Source: Candidatus Obscuribacterales bacterium (GTDB lineage: Bacteria; Cyanobacteriota; Vampirovibrionia; Obscuribacterales; Obscuribacteraceae). From it: a DNA stretch of 64,000 bases. The position numbers and the translations under genes are program-made. The notes beneath the pieces are model-generated. The model was not told the DNA's origin. It made no database searches and saw only the letters and a list, made by a program, of their open reading frames with translations. This document shows, piece after piece, positions 8,894 through 18,204 of this stretch (the first letter of the stretch is position 1; each line of letters begins with the position of its first letter). The stretch spans positions 1,426,001 through 1,490,000 of the forward strand of contig JAHBVO010000001.1 of the NCBI GenBank assembly GCA_019637435.1. The letters run 5' to 3'.

Positions 8894-10972
8894 CTAAACC
8901 GTCGGTCTGATGTGTTCTTGCGTGACACGGATTGCTCGGCGACGGCTTAGCTCCGTCACCACATGAGAGAGTATAGTCTCTATTCGAACGCAACCTACGA
9001 GGTGGTCGTTTTCGTCAACAACCGGTAAGTTCTTCAATCCGTGCTCTCGCATTGTGTTAACCGCGCATGCGGTTCCCTCGCCTCGTTTAATAACTATCGG
9101 TTCGTGTCCCATGATGTGATGCACACGGACGACATCATCCTGTCCGACCTCGAATGTGGAGGCCGCTTCAATCGTCCTCAGCAAATCACTTCTGGTGACG
9201 ACCCCGACGACTTTGTCGGAGGCGTCAAGGACGCAGCAGAAGTCGAGGCGATGCTGACAGAAGAGTTCTAAGATGCCGTCCAGGAAATAATCAGTTCTCA
9301 ACACTTCGCCCGGAACCGGCTCCATCACATCTTCGAGAGAGAGAGTATCCAATACCTTGCGCACATCCGGTAGATCTTTCCAGACGTTTCGCCGGCGCCT
9401 GACTGCTTTGGCAATCGCGTCTCGAAGCGGACCCAGGTTCGCTGACATCTCTGTGAACAAGCTTCTGCCCATGGTGACCACAAGGACGTTGGAACGCGCG
9501 CGCACAGAGGCGTTTCTGCTCCGGCTCGTGACGAGTGCGGCCTCTCCGAAGAAATCTCCGGGTCCTAGAACTGCTACTACTTCCTCAGTACCCGTTTCCT
9601 GATTGTACGCTAAAACTTCTACGTCACCCATCTCGATAACGAAAAAGTCCGTGGCCGGATCTCCTTGTTTAAATATATAGTCACCCGCGCCATAGAATGC
9701 GCGTGATACCGCCCGTGATGTGTCGGTTTTTACATACACCAGATCGCGGGGAAAAACCAGATCGCAGAACCATTCGATTCCAACCTTAATGCGTTGTACC
9801 AGTGATGGCAGCTTGAACAGGTAAATCGCGCGCCACATAAACCAGGCGATAAAGCCGGAAAATAACATGCCCTGAATTTCAGCTACAGCATTGTGGCCGC
9901 CGATGGCGCAAAGGCTGCCTTGTGAAACATGTGAGAATGGCTTGGTCGGTTTCCCATTGATGGAATTCACTATGTTGTGAGCCAGTTGCACTCCCTGGCG
10001 CTCTGCGAACTGGGCTACCGGCGGGCTCAATTGACCGCTGGCTTCGTTTGGAACTGCTGCACAATCGCCAATCGCCCAGACATTTCTGAAGCCAGGAACG
10101 TTCATATCTTTCGTTGTAGCGATCCGTCCTTTTATGTTCTCTACGGGCAGTCTCGCGACCAGAGGGTGCGGCGTGGTGCCAATTGTGCAGACAATGGTGG
10201 CAGATGGTATCAGAGCTCCGGAGTCAAGAGTCACTCCTTCACGCGATGCCTGCACAGCGCGCACGCCGAGGTGAAATTTCACTCCGTGTTTTTCCATCTC
10301 GCGCTGCGCGAAATCCCGAAGGCTGGAATTGACTTCCGGTAGAATCTGTTGTCCGGAGTGAATCAGATTTACGGTAATCATGTCGCCGGTGAGCGTTTCG
10401 AAGAACTTGCTCGACTTTCGCACAAACTCATTTATTTCACCGGCTACTTCGACGCCGCTGAATCCGCCACCAATTACGGTAAATGTCAGATACCAGTCGC
10501 GCTTGCGCGGATCGTCGCAAACTTCTGCCTTTTCCATCATATCGATGATGTGAGCCTGCAGCTTGAGAGCGTCTCCCACATTTTTCAACGGAAATGCCTG
10601 CTCGTCCATTCCAGGCACGATTCCGAAATTTGCTCTGTTGCCGCAGGCAATTACGAGGTGGTCGTAAAACATTTGTCGGCGTGTGCGATCGTAAGCCTCG
10701 TACTCGATGAAGTTTTTATCTAAATCAACGTTGATGACTTCTTCCGTGCGGCACTTCACGCCATGCAGAAGCTGGCGGAGCGGTGCCGCGACGTGTTTTG
10801 TCTGAATCGCGGCAGAAGCGACTTCAGCTAGAAGCGGATGAAACACCATATGATTTTCCCGATTGAACACAACCAAACGGTATTGCTCTTTCGGGAGAAG
10901 TTTCCTCAGCGTCTTTGCGCATTTAACTCCGGCGAATCCGCCGCCGAGAATCACGATAGTCGCTTTCGACAT
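8894..10972 (-). CDS. Type II NADH dehydrogenase fused to cNMP-binding and CBS-pair domains
   Basis: A 692-residue fusion. Residues 1-415 form a type II NADH:quinone oxidoreductase that passes electrons from NADH to quinone without pumping protons: FAD site GGGFAG near the start, a second Rossmann motif VIGGGFSGVEVAGE near 166, AIGDCAAVP near 300, and an aromatic amphipathic segment near 375-405 for membrane attachment. Residues 425-535 form a cyclic-nucleotide-binding domain (GDYIFKQGDPATDFFVI, then GDFFGEAALVTSRSRNASV with the phosphate-cassette Glu and Arg kept). Residues 560-680 form two CBS motifs (VVGVVTRSDLL; LVGCVRIETIL). Ordinary NDH-2 enzymes are about 400-450 residues and lack both modules. 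It begins 20 bases after the TPR gene, behind glgP. A hairpin at 10973-10988 covers the leader before its ATG. Confidence 0.9.
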   Translation of the reverse strand: MSKATIVILGGGFAGVKCAKTLRKLLPKEQYRLVVFNRENHMVFHPLLAEVASAAIQTKHVAAPLRQLLHGVKCRTEEVINVDLDKNFIEYEAYDRTRRQMFYDHLVIACGNRANFGIVPGMDEQAFPLKNVGDALKLQAHIIDMMEKAEVCDDPRKRDWYLTFTVIGGGFSGVEVAGEINEFVRKSSKFFETLTGDMITVNLIHSGQQILPEVNSSLRDFAQREMEKHGVKFHLGVRAVQASREGVTLDSGALIPSATIVCTIGTTPHPLVARLPVENIKGRIATTKDMNVPGFRNVWAIGDCAAVPNEASGQLSPPVAQFAERQGVQLAHNIVNSINGKPTKPFSHVSQGSLCAIGGHNAVAEIQGMLFSGFIAWFMWRAIYLFKLPSLVQRIKVGIEWFCDLVFPRDLVYVKTDTSRAVSRAFYGAGDYIFKQGDPATDFFVIEMGDVEVLAYNQETGTEEVVAVLGPGDFFGEAALVTSRSRNASVRARSNVLVVTMGRSLFTEMSANLGPLRDAIAKAVRRRRNVWKDLPDVRKVLDTLSLEDVMEPVPGEVLRTDYFLDGILELFCQHRLDFCCVLDASDKVVGVVTRSDLLRTIEAASTFEVGQDDVVRVHHIMGHEPIVIKRGEGTACAVNTMREHGLKNLPVVDENDHLVGCVRIETILSHVVTELSRRRAIRVTQEHIRPTV

Positions 10973-10988
10973 ATGAGGTTTGCCTCAT
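10973..10988 (-). promoter_or_regulatory. Hairpin over the ribosome site of the NDH-2 fusion
   Basis: On the minus strand a perfect six-base-pair stem (ATGAGG paired with CCTCAT, four-base loop) ends directly before the start codon at 10972. Its 5' arm holds the only GAGG that could serve as Shine-Dalgarno sequence. Ribosomes finishing the upstream TPR gene, whose stop is at 10993-10995, would run up to this hairpin and could open it, so translational coupling is plausible. The structure is seen; the regulatory role is inference. Confidence 0.35.
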
Positions 10989-10992
10989 GGTT

Positions 10993-12165
10993 TTAGTCTG
11001 AACCACCTAGCGATTCAGTGTTCTTCAGATTCTCCGAGGTATCCTGGTCACCGGGACCTCCCGAGCCGTTGGAATCGGTCAGGAACGTCTCTTCCATCCA
11101 GCGATCCGGATTTTTCGGATCGTCTTCAAAGCGAATGTCTTTTGGTAGCGATGGATTGAAGAATTGCGCGCGTTTTATATCTTCTCGTGCCAAAATCGAT
11201 TTACCTTCTTTGTGCCAGAGAAAGGCGCGCGCCATGTAATAGTTCGCCTGGTTTGGATCGATTCGGATAGCGTCCTCTAAAGCTTGCATGGCAAGCCCAT
11301 TGCTGCCGAGCTGCATTAAGGCTTTTGCTTTGTGATAGAAAAGATCAGAATTGGTCGGATCTTGTTTTAACGCGGAATCGAAATCCTCGAGAGCTTGCTT
11401 GGCGTTTTTCAACTTGTAGTATTCACGACCTCTGCTCTTTTTCAAACTCGCGTTGTCCGGGTCGTATTGAAGCGCCTTATCGTAATCTTTGACGGCATCT
11501 TCCGGTCTGGATATGCCACTGAATGCGGTGCCACGATGTATGTAACCAACATTGTAATCAGGAGCTAGCTCAATAGCGTAGCTGTAATCTTTCAAGGCAT
11601 CTTCGTTCTTTCCGAGAACTTTCATGATGTCGCCGCGCCCGATGAGTGCGTTGACGTTTTTCGGATCGTGCTTGAGTGCCTGGTTGTAGTTTGTCAGAGC
11701 GACATCATTTTTACCGGTCGCCATGTAGGAATCACCTAATCCGCGATAGGCATCGGACAGTTTCGCATCCAGAGTTATTGCCTTTTGAAAATCTTCAATT
11801 GCTTGTGGATGATTGTTTAGCTTGGCGCGAGTGATACCACGTGACAGATAACCGGCCGCGTTGTTAGGGTCATACTGAATAGCTGCGGTGAAATCCGCTT
11901 CGGCTAGTTGATATTTTTTCTCTTCGAAAAAACACTGACCTCTGCGCATAAACGCGCGCGGGTCGGTCGCTGCCATGCCGATTGACATATCGAACGACTG
12001 GATCGCGTCGGCGTAATTCTTCTCTTTCATCTGTTGGACGCCGGCGTCGTAATAGCTTCCCGCTGTTTCACCGTCGGCCCAGGCCGGTAGGCTTGAAAGT
12101 GCAAGCATAGAGCTGCTCACGACGAGCCCTGCTATAACTTTCTTGTTCCAGCTTTTGTCAAACAT
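10993..12165 (-). CDS. Exported TPR-repeat protein
   Basis: About 390 residues: a signal peptide (VIAGLVVSSSMLALSSLPAWA, cleavage near residue 31), then eight to nine tandem 34-residue TPR motifs from about 36 to 335 (for example YADAIQSFDMSIGMAATDPR, YQLAEADFTAAIQYDPNNAA), and a polar C-terminus rich in Gly, Asp and Asn. TPR arrays bind peptides and scaffold complexes; the partner is unknown. A TTG one codon upstream (12168) is equally well placed behind GGGAGGG. It lies between glgP (87 bases upstream) and the NDH-2 fusion (20 bases downstream), all on the minus strand, suggesting a three-gene operon. Confidence 0.85.
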   Translation of the reverse strand: MFDKSWNKKVIAGLVVSSSMLALSSLPAWADGETAGSYYDAGVQQMKEKNYADAIQSFDMSIGMAATDPRAFMRRGQCFFEEKKYQLAEADFTAAIQYDPNNAAGYLSRGITRAKLNNHPQAIEDFQKAITLDAKLSDAYRGLGDSYMATGKNDVALTNYNQALKHDPKNVNALIGRGDIMKVLGKNEDALKDYSYAIELAPDYNVGYIHRGTAFSGISRPEDAVKDYDKALQYDPDNASLKKSRGREYYKLKNAKQALEDFDSALKQDPTNSDLFYHKAKALMQLGSNGLAMQALEDAIRIDPNQANYYMARAFLWHKEGKSILAREDIKRAQFFNPSLPKDIRFEDDPKNPDRWMEETFLTDSNGSGGPGDQDTSENLKNTESLGGSD

Positions 12166-12255
12166 CAATTTTGCCCTCCCGGCACCCTTAAATCTTTTAT
12201 CGCAGCGATTTGCATCGATCGATGAATCCGTGCTCGATTTTCTTTATATGCCACG

Positions 12256-14802
12256 CTAGTCGGTGGTCAAACGACACGAGACGGTGAGCTCTGCGGTAGC
12301 CTGAGCGTAATCCGAGACTTTGACTTCGACCGGCTGCGTCTTCCAGATGCGTTCGCGATATTCGCGAATTGATCTATCAGACGAAAAATACCCCATTCTG
12401 CTGACATTTAAAATGGACATCTTCGTCCATTTAGTTTTATCAAGATAGGTCCGACCGAGATCTCTTTGACAGTCGACGTAAGCCTGATAATCGGCGAGCA
12501 GCATAAAGTCGTCGCGGCTCAGCAACGAATCGACAATCGGTTTAAACAGATCGCGATCGCCTTCGGACCACATTCCCGACACTAACTGATCAAGTACCAT
12601 CTTCAAGTCTGCATTGTTTTCATAATATTGTCGCGGGTTGTATCCGGAGAATTTGAGGGCATCAACCTCCGCTTCGTCGAGACCAAACAGGAAGAAGTTT
12701 TCTGCTCCGACTTTCTCGCGAATCTCAATATTTGCACCGTCCATGGTACCAATTGTGAGCGCACCATTCATGGCAAACTTCATGTTGCCCGTGCCGGATG
12801 CTTCTTTCCCTGCAGTTGAAATCTGTTCGGACACGTCGGCTGCCGGGTAGATTTTTTGCGCGAGAGAGACGTTGAAGTCTGGAAGGAAAACGACTTTCAA
12901 AAGCTCGTTTACATCCTTATCGTTATTTACGACGTCGGCGACCGAGTTGATGAGTTTGATAATCAGCTTCGCAATGAAATAACCGGGAGCCGCCTTGCCG
13001 CCGAATATGAACGTTCTCGGCGGGAAGTCCGTCGGCTTATTGTTCTTCAGATAGTTGTATAGGCTGATGATGTGGAGAACATTCAAATGCTGACGTTTAT
13101 ATTCGTGGATCCGTTTGACCTGAATGTCAAAAATACTCTCTGGATTAACGATTATGCCGGTCGCCGAGCGGATAGTGCGCGAGAGTCGCTCTTTCTGGTG
13201 CAGTTTGATTTGACGCCATTCATCATGGGCGTTGGTATCATCCGCAGTGGCTTGCAGTTTTTCGAGTTCGTCCAGATGTTTGAGCCAGGTATCGCTTCCG
13301 ATTCTCTTGGTGATGAAGCTGGACAGTTCGGGGTTGCTCAGCGCAAGCCAGCGACGCGGCGTTACACCGTTTGTCACGTTAGTGAACTTTTCCGGATAAA
13401 GCTCGTAAAAGTCGTGCAGAACTCTGTTCTGCAAAAGTTCAGTATGCAGTTCAGCCACACCGTTGATCGTACTGCTTCCTGCACACGCCAGGTTCGCCAT
13501 GCGAATGTAGCGTTCACCATAATCGTCAATCAAAGACATCCGTCTCAGTAGCTCTGGATCGTTCGGTCTCTGCTGGCGGACAGTATCTAAGAAGCGTCGA
13601 TTGATTTCGTAGATTATTTCCAGATGTCGCGGTAGCAGCCGCTCAAAGAGCGAAACAGGCCAGCGTTCTAGCGCCTCCGGCAGGAGTGTGTGGTTTGTGT
13701 ATGCAAAAGTTTTCTTAGTCACTTCCCAGGCGTGATCCCATTCGAGATCTTCTTCATCCACGAGAAGTCGCATCATCTCAGCGATCGCAATCGAAGGATG
13801 AGTATCATTCAATTGAATGACAAATTTTTCGTGGAGCGTTTCAGGAGATAACCCCGCATTTTTATGAAAACGCAGAATCGTTTGAAGACTGCAGGATACG
13901 AAGAAATATTGTTGTTCGAGACGAAGCTGCCGCCCCTGAGATACGTTGTCGTTGGGATACAGAACTTTTGAGATGTTCTCTGAAACGCACTTGTCGCCTA
14001 CTGCACCGAGGTAATCGCCCATATTGAAAATCTGGAAGTCGAAAGCTCGTGGCGCTTCTGCTTTCCAAAGACGAAGTGTGTTGGTAGTTTCCGTGCCATA
14101 GCCTGGTATTGGTGTGTCGTATGGAATTCCCATGACTTCGCGCTGAGCTTCCCAACGCACTCTGTATGCGCCTTTCTCATCCATGTAGCTCGTCGTTTTC
14201 CCACCGAACTTGACGATCATCGATTCGTCCGGCTTTGCCAATTCCCATGGATTGCCGTTGTGCAACCATCGGTCGGCGACTTCTACTTGCCAACCGTTTT
14301 TGATCAACTGGTCGAATATGCCGAATTCGTAACGGATTCCGAAACCGATAGATGGAATGTTTTCTGTTGCCATTGAGTCGAGGTAACACGCAGCGAGGCG
14401 TCCTAAGCCTCCGTTGCCCAGACCGGGTTCCTCTTCGTGATCTATAAGTTCATCGAAATCGAGGCCGGATTCCTCGCATGCCCGTCGCATGTCATCGGTG
14501 ATACCGAGATTCAGCATGTTATTCGCCAGGTGTGGTCCGAGCAAAAATTCCGCCGAAAGGTAGCAGACGACGCGGGCTTTGTGTTCTAGATAGCTTTCCA
14601 GCGTGTTGATCCATCGGTGCAAAAGGCGGTCTCTGACGGTCAAAGATAGCGCCATGTAATAGTCGTTGCGACTGGCGATTGCCGGGAACTTGCCAAGTCC
14701 ATAGTACAGGTTGTCAGCCATTGCTCGACGCAGAGTTGGAATACTCCGACCCGTTCTGTCGTCTTCTACGGACACGCCGACGGTGCCTTCTACTTGTCCC
14801 AT
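12256..14802 (-). CDS. glgP: Glycogen phosphorylase
   Basis: About 848 residues of GT35 alpha-glucan phosphorylase, which releases glucose-1-phosphate from non-reducing ends of glycogen with phosphate and pyridoxal phosphate. Recognisable blocks: LSAEFLLGPHLANNML and GLGNGGLGRLAACYLDSMAT in the N-terminal half, FVIQLNDTHPSIAI, the C-terminal IHEYKRQHLNVLHII, and EASGTGNMKFAMNGALT, whose Lys (about K675) binds PLP. The frame is open to 14883, but the ATG at 14802 has GGAGAGGA about nine bases upstream and gives the usual family length. It is the first gene of a probable operon with the TPR and NDH-2 genes, and diverges from the SLH protein gene. Confidence 0.96.
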   Translation of the reverse strand: MGQVEGTVGVSVEDDRTGRSIPTLRRAMADNLYYGLGKFPAIASRNDYYMALSLTVRDRLLHRWINTLESYLEHKARVVCYLSAEFLLGPHLANNMLNLGITDDMRRACEESGLDFDELIDHEEEPGLGNGGLGRLAACYLDSMATENIPSIGFGIRYEFGIFDQLIKNGWQVEVADRWLHNGNPWELAKPDESMIVKFGGKTTSYMDEKGAYRVRWEAQREVMGIPYDTPIPGYGTETTNTLRLWKAEAPRAFDFQIFNMGDYLGAVGDKCVSENISKVLYPNDNVSQGRQLRLEQQYFFVSCSLQTILRFHKNAGLSPETLHEKFVIQLNDTHPSIAIAEMMRLLVDEEDLEWDHAWEVTKKTFAYTNHTLLPEALERWPVSLFERLLPRHLEIIYEINRRFLDTVRQQRPNDPELLRRMSLIDDYGERYIRMANLACAGSSTINGVAELHTELLQNRVLHDFYELYPEKFTNVTNGVTPRRWLALSNPELSSFITKRIGSDTWLKHLDELEKLQATADDTNAHDEWRQIKLHQKERLSRTIRSATGIIVNPESIFDIQVKRIHEYKRQHLNVLHIISLYNYLKNNKPTDFPPRTFIFGGKAAPGYFIAKLIIKLINSVADVVNNDKDVNELLKVVFLPDFNVSLAQKIYPAADVSEQISTAGKEASGTGNMKFAMNGALTIGTMDGANIEIREKVGAENFFLFGLDEAEVDALKFSGYNPRQYYENNADLKMVLDQLVSGMWSEGDRDLFKPIVDSLLSRDDFMLLADYQAYVDCQRDLGRTYLDKTKWTKMSILNVSRMGYFSSDRSIREYRERIWKTQPVEVKVSDYAQATAELTVSCRLTTD

Positions 14803-15040
14803 GACAAATATCCTCTCCGGGAAACCATTAAGTGGAGAATTATATTCGTTCCTGTTTGTCAATAAATTAGAAATACGCTGCAATCAGCCATTTGTCGTCG
14901 AAAACGTACAAAAATGTAAACATACCCTGACCGGCGGTCCTGGCCTGATAACCTTCTCGATGGTGCTCGACGTGTGCTATCGACTAAAAGACGTTGATGT
15001 CTTTGTAATTTACTACGTCGTTAAATCGGGGGATTTGTTA

Positions 15041-17443
15041 ATGTCTAAAAACAAAAATATCAAGCGCGCGATGCGGAAACTCGGTTTAGTAGCCATTACT
15101 TGTGCGCTCTCTGCTTCTCCTTCCTATGCACAAATGAACTGGACTCAAGTCCCCAACTACATTGATGTGCAGGGGCGAATGACTACGGTTGAACAAACGA
15201 TCATGGAATCGCTTGCCGCCGGCATGCTAACACCTGCTCAGGCGGATGGTTTTAAAAATGCTCTTGAGCAAATCAAATTGCAGGATAAAACATACAGAGC
15301 CGACGGCAAGCTCAGTATGTGGGAGCGCGTTAAGATCGTTATGGATCTCGATAAGCTCAGCGCAAGTATTCAGAGTAGCCTGACCGATCGCAAGGTTGCC
15401 ATAACTGACATCACCGGACACGAAGCGGACATTGAGAGAGTCATTCAAGAGTCCCTTCTCAGCGGGCGTTTGACTAATCTGGAAGCTCTTGGTTTTAAAA
15501 AATCTCTCTCTGATATCAAGATTAAAGAGCAAACTTTGAAAGGTGATGGGGCGCTTTCTGCCAATGATCTATTGCTGCTGTCACAAGACCTCGACAAGCT
15601 CTCGGCAAACATCGAGCAGAGTTTGAGAACGCGTGTGATCTCAGATCCAGGTATCGATTCCAAACAAACTGAAATAAAAAATCGCATCAGCCAGTTGTCT
15701 GCTACCGGACGAATTCCGGCTCAGCAAGCCGAGCTTTTCAATCAGGAGTTGAATCGAATCATCGCTCGCGAAGCTTCCTTCAAAGCATCCGGAAACGCTC
15801 TGGATAACGAAGAGAAGTTGACGCTGGCGCTTGAACTCGAGCGTTTGCGCGGGCAGCTCGATCGGTTTGAACCAGAGTCTAGCTCAACTTCGAACAAAGG
15901 GATAGATGAACAACAAGCCGAAATCAAGAAAGCAATTGAGGATGCGAAGATCTCGGGACGTCTGTCCGTCCAGGACTCGAATGACTTGCTTCAAGAATAT
16001 GCTCGAATCGAGGCTTTGGAAGCCATGTTCCGCGCAGACGCGAAGTTGTCGGACAACGAACAGTTGACTTTGAATCGCGATCTCGCAGCCCTGAATAAAG
16101 CGGTGACTGACATTTCAAGCCGAACTCAGCCGATGAGTCTGACCGACCGTAAGGCTGCTCTTAAAACAAAAATCGTCGATGCGCAAAGCACTGGCCGAAT
16201 TAAACCAGAGAGTCGCGCCACCGAATTCTTAGACGAATTCAGTAGACTCGAGGCTAAGGAAAATTTCTACAAACAAGATGGATCGCTGGACAGCACGGAA
16301 TCTCTAATTATCGCTAACGATATCGATGCGCTCAGCGCTAAGGTCGAGAGCTCGTTGACGGCGTTGCCTAGCCCCGCGCAACAAAAGGATTCCATAGAAC
16401 GCACGATGAATGATGCTCTGGCATCCGGGCGACTGGAGCCGGCCAAGGCTGACGAACTTCGCCAGGAGATTCAGCGTATTGCATTTCTAGACAACGCTTT
16501 TCGGGGCAACGATGGGGTACTCGATGAGCGTGAATCCGTCGCGCTTCACAAAGAGTACAACAACCTTCAGGCACGATTGAATCGCGCGCTTCCTGCGCTG
16601 CCGGATATCGATGCCATTCAAGCAGACCTCGAGCGGCGCCTGGCCGACGGTCAGGCAAACGGCTCTATTGATGCCACTAACGCAGCTGCTATGAAAAAAG
16701 AATTCGATCGTATAGCCACTGTCGAAGCGTCATTCCGCGCAAGCGACCAGGCACTTTCCGAGTGGGAAACAATGGCTTTGAAGCGCGATCTGGACAGACT
16801 GACTTCGGACATAGAGCGTGTTGCGAAAACAGAACCGGTCACGGCTGTAGATCTGAGTGGCGGATCCTCGGACATTAATGGGCACTGGGCTCAGAAGTAC
16901 ATTGCGATTTTGCAGAAGCGTGGTACCATCGGCGGTTTTCCTGATGGTTCATTCAAGCCGGATCAGGGCATCACGCGGTCTCAGTTTGCGGCAATCGCCG
17001 TCAAGGCGCTTGGATTACCGCAGGGAGGACGAGAAGTCGAATTCCGAGACCTGCCCAAAACTCACTGGGCTTACAAAGCGATTTGTTCTGCTAGCGATGC
17101 CGGTCTTGTTGGCGGATTTCCCGATGGTTCTTTCCGTCCTGAGGACAAGTTAACTAGAGCCCAGGCGCTGGTTATTCTGGCCAAGGCGATAAACAAAGGT
17201 TCAAATGACACTACTGTGCTCGATAAGTATAAGGATGGCGCCGGGGTGGCCGCCTGGGCTGCTCCGAGTGTCGCGAAGGCGGCGTCTGCCGGAATCATTG
17301 TCAACCACCCGGATCCCTATCAGATCCGACCGGCGGATCTTGCCACTCGCGCTGAGGTAGCGGCATTGACCTATCAGACGATGGCGAACCTTGGGCAAAA
17401 ACTGCCGCCGGTCCGCATCGGCTTGGAGGCCAGTGGTAATTAA
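15041..17443 (+). CDS. Secreted SLH protein with seven ~80-residue repeats
   Basis: About 800 residues. Signal peptide (GLVAITCALSASPSYAQ, cleavage near 30), then seven tandem repeats of roughly 75-85 residues up to about residue 605. Each repeat has a GRL/GxI turn (SGRLT, TGRIP, SGRLS, TGRIK, SGRLE, NGSID), an E-x-x-F/Y segment, a short loop such as RADGKLSMWE or KQDGSLDSTE, and a helix like DLDKLSASIQ. The loop resembles the second half of an EF-hand but lacks its first acidic positions. Three S-layer homology domains follow (GHWAQKYIAILQKRGTIGGF; THWAYKAICSASDAGLVGGF; a third, weaker, starting AAWAAPSVAKAASAGII), which bind pyruvylated cell-wall polymer or peptidoglycan. The ATG has GGGGGA nine bases upstream; the open frame upstream of it is not coding. 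A hairpin terminator follows. Confidence 0.9.
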   Translation: MSKNKNIKRAMRKLGLVAITCALSASPSYAQMNWTQVPNYIDVQGRMTTVEQTIMESLAAGMLTPAQADGFKNALEQIKLQDKTYRADGKLSMWERVKIVMDLDKLSASIQSSLTDRKVAITDITGHEADIERVIQESLLSGRLTNLEALGFKKSLSDIKIKEQTLKGDGALSANDLLLLSQDLDKLSANIEQSLRTRVISDPGIDSKQTEIKNRISQLSATGRIPAQQAELFNQELNRIIAREASFKASGNALDNEEKLTLALELERLRGQLDRFEPESSSTSNKGIDEQQAEIKKAIEDAKISGRLSVQDSNDLLQEYARIEALEAMFRADAKLSDNEQLTLNRDLAALNKAVTDISSRTQPMSLTDRKAALKTKIVDAQSTGRIKPESRATEFLDEFSRLEAKENFYKQDGSLDSTESLIIANDIDALSAKVESSLTALPSPAQQKDSIERTMNDALASGRLEPAKADELRQEIQRIAFLDNAFRGNDGVLDERESVALHKEYNNLQARLNRALPALPDIDAIQADLERRLADGQANGSIDATNAAAMKKEFDRIATVEASFRASDQALSEWETMALKRDLDRLTSDIERVAKTEPVTAVDLSGGSSDINGHWAQKYIAILQKRGTIGGFPDGSFKPDQGITRSQFAAIAVKALGLPQGGREVEFRDLPKTHWAYKAICSASDAGLVGGFPDGSFRPEDKLTRAQALVILAKAINKGSNDTTVLDKYKDGAGVAAWAAPSVAKAASAGIIVNHPDPYQIRPADLATRAEVAALTYQTMANLGQKLPPVRIGLEASGN

Positions 17444-17487
17444 TATGGCTGTGTGCCTCTAAAGTCAATAGGATCAGGAACTTCAGG

Positions 17488-17535
17488 TTCTCACCCTCCC
17501 CCATCACCCGAGAGGGGGGTGGGAAACTTCTTTGT
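17488..17535 (+). terminator. Putative terminator of the SLH protein gene
   Basis: Twelve-base-pair stem including three G-U pairs: 17488-17499 pairs with 17514-17525 around a 14-base loop. A T-rich stretch (CTTCTTTGTTT) follows. It sits 45 bases after the stop codon at 17443. The U tract is interrupted, so efficiency is uncertain. Confidence 0.5.
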
Positions 17536-17686
17536 TTATCAGAGTTCTGATAGATTAAACCACTCGACCAACAATTAATAAAGCTCGGTGTCAGAGTGCT
17601 GGTCATGAAACTTTCGAGAAGGTAAGTAAACTCTCGCGGAGTAACCTACTTCCATTGTCGCGAGTCTTTCGTTAGTCTGGGGAAAG

Positions 17687-17718
17687 CTTTGAATAGTCGA
17701 AGTTTTGAATAGTTGAAG
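17687..17718 (+). repeat. 16-bp tandem duplication
   Basis: Two adjacent 16-base copies (17687-17702 and 17703-17718, core TTTGAATAGTYGAAG) differing at two positions, 40 bases before a small ORF. It could be an operator repeat or a simple slippage product. Confidence 0.5.
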
Positions 17719-17755
17719 TAAGTTGCCTGGAGAAACGTCTGCTGGCAGAGAGTTT

Positions 17756-18001
17756 ATGAAAGACGAGAAAGACTATGGAATGCTCTGCTCCGTCGCCGTA
17801 ATTATATTGGCGATAACCATGGGCTGCACTCTCGTTCTTTATATCGATCAGCAAGCCATCGTCGATTACAAGCTCGAATGCGCTCTTCAAGATTTCGAGC
17901 AGAAGTTTCTGGGTCAGCAGAAAACAGTCAAGCAGCGTCCAGTTGCGACCGTGGAAGAAGCTATTCCTACCGGCATGATTCAGTCTATGGTTCTTCAATA
18001 A
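17756..18001 (+). CDS. Small single-pass membrane protein
   Basis: 81 residues: a short charged N-terminus (MKDEKDYGM), one hydrophobic helix (LCSVAVIILAITMGCTLVLYI) and a 50-residue polar tail. I do not recognise a family. A TTG at 17723 would add 11 residues. Coding support comes from the well-formed transmembrane helix, the AGAG-containing leader just before the ATG and a hairpin terminator directly after the stop. Confidence 0.5.
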   Translation: MKDEKDYGMLCSVAVIILAITMGCTLVLYIDQQAIVDYKLECALQDFEQKFLGQQKTVKQRPVATVEEAIPTGMIQSMVLQ

Positions 18002-18004
18002 AAA

Positions 18005-18038
18005 CTGCGGTCTGATTCACTTCGCCGCAGGCGTTTTT
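18005..18038 (+). terminator. Rho-independent terminator
   Basis: Stem CTGCGG (18005-18010) with CCGCAG (18025-18030), loop of 14 bases, followed by GCGTTTTT. It begins three bases after the stop of the small membrane protein. Confidence 0.6.
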
Positions 18039-18204
18039 GCATTAGAGACCTGACGCTTGCTAAGCTTTCGAAAGTCACCCGGGTGAACTTCGAGACTCAG
18101 TGAGGTTTTTGCGATTTACCATCCGGCAGTGGCCGTTTATCGTTTAAATTCAGTTTCTTTACCTGTTGAAACCGATCGCTCAAGATCGGCTCGAGGTGTT
18201 GTCT

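Larger units (their letters stand above)
17444..17755. other. Intergenic region after the SLH gene
   Basis: About 310 bases without a gene. It holds a G/C-rich hairpin at 17488-17525 and a short tandem duplication at 17687-17718; I see no RNA gene and no clear sigma-70 promoter. Confidence 0.6.
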
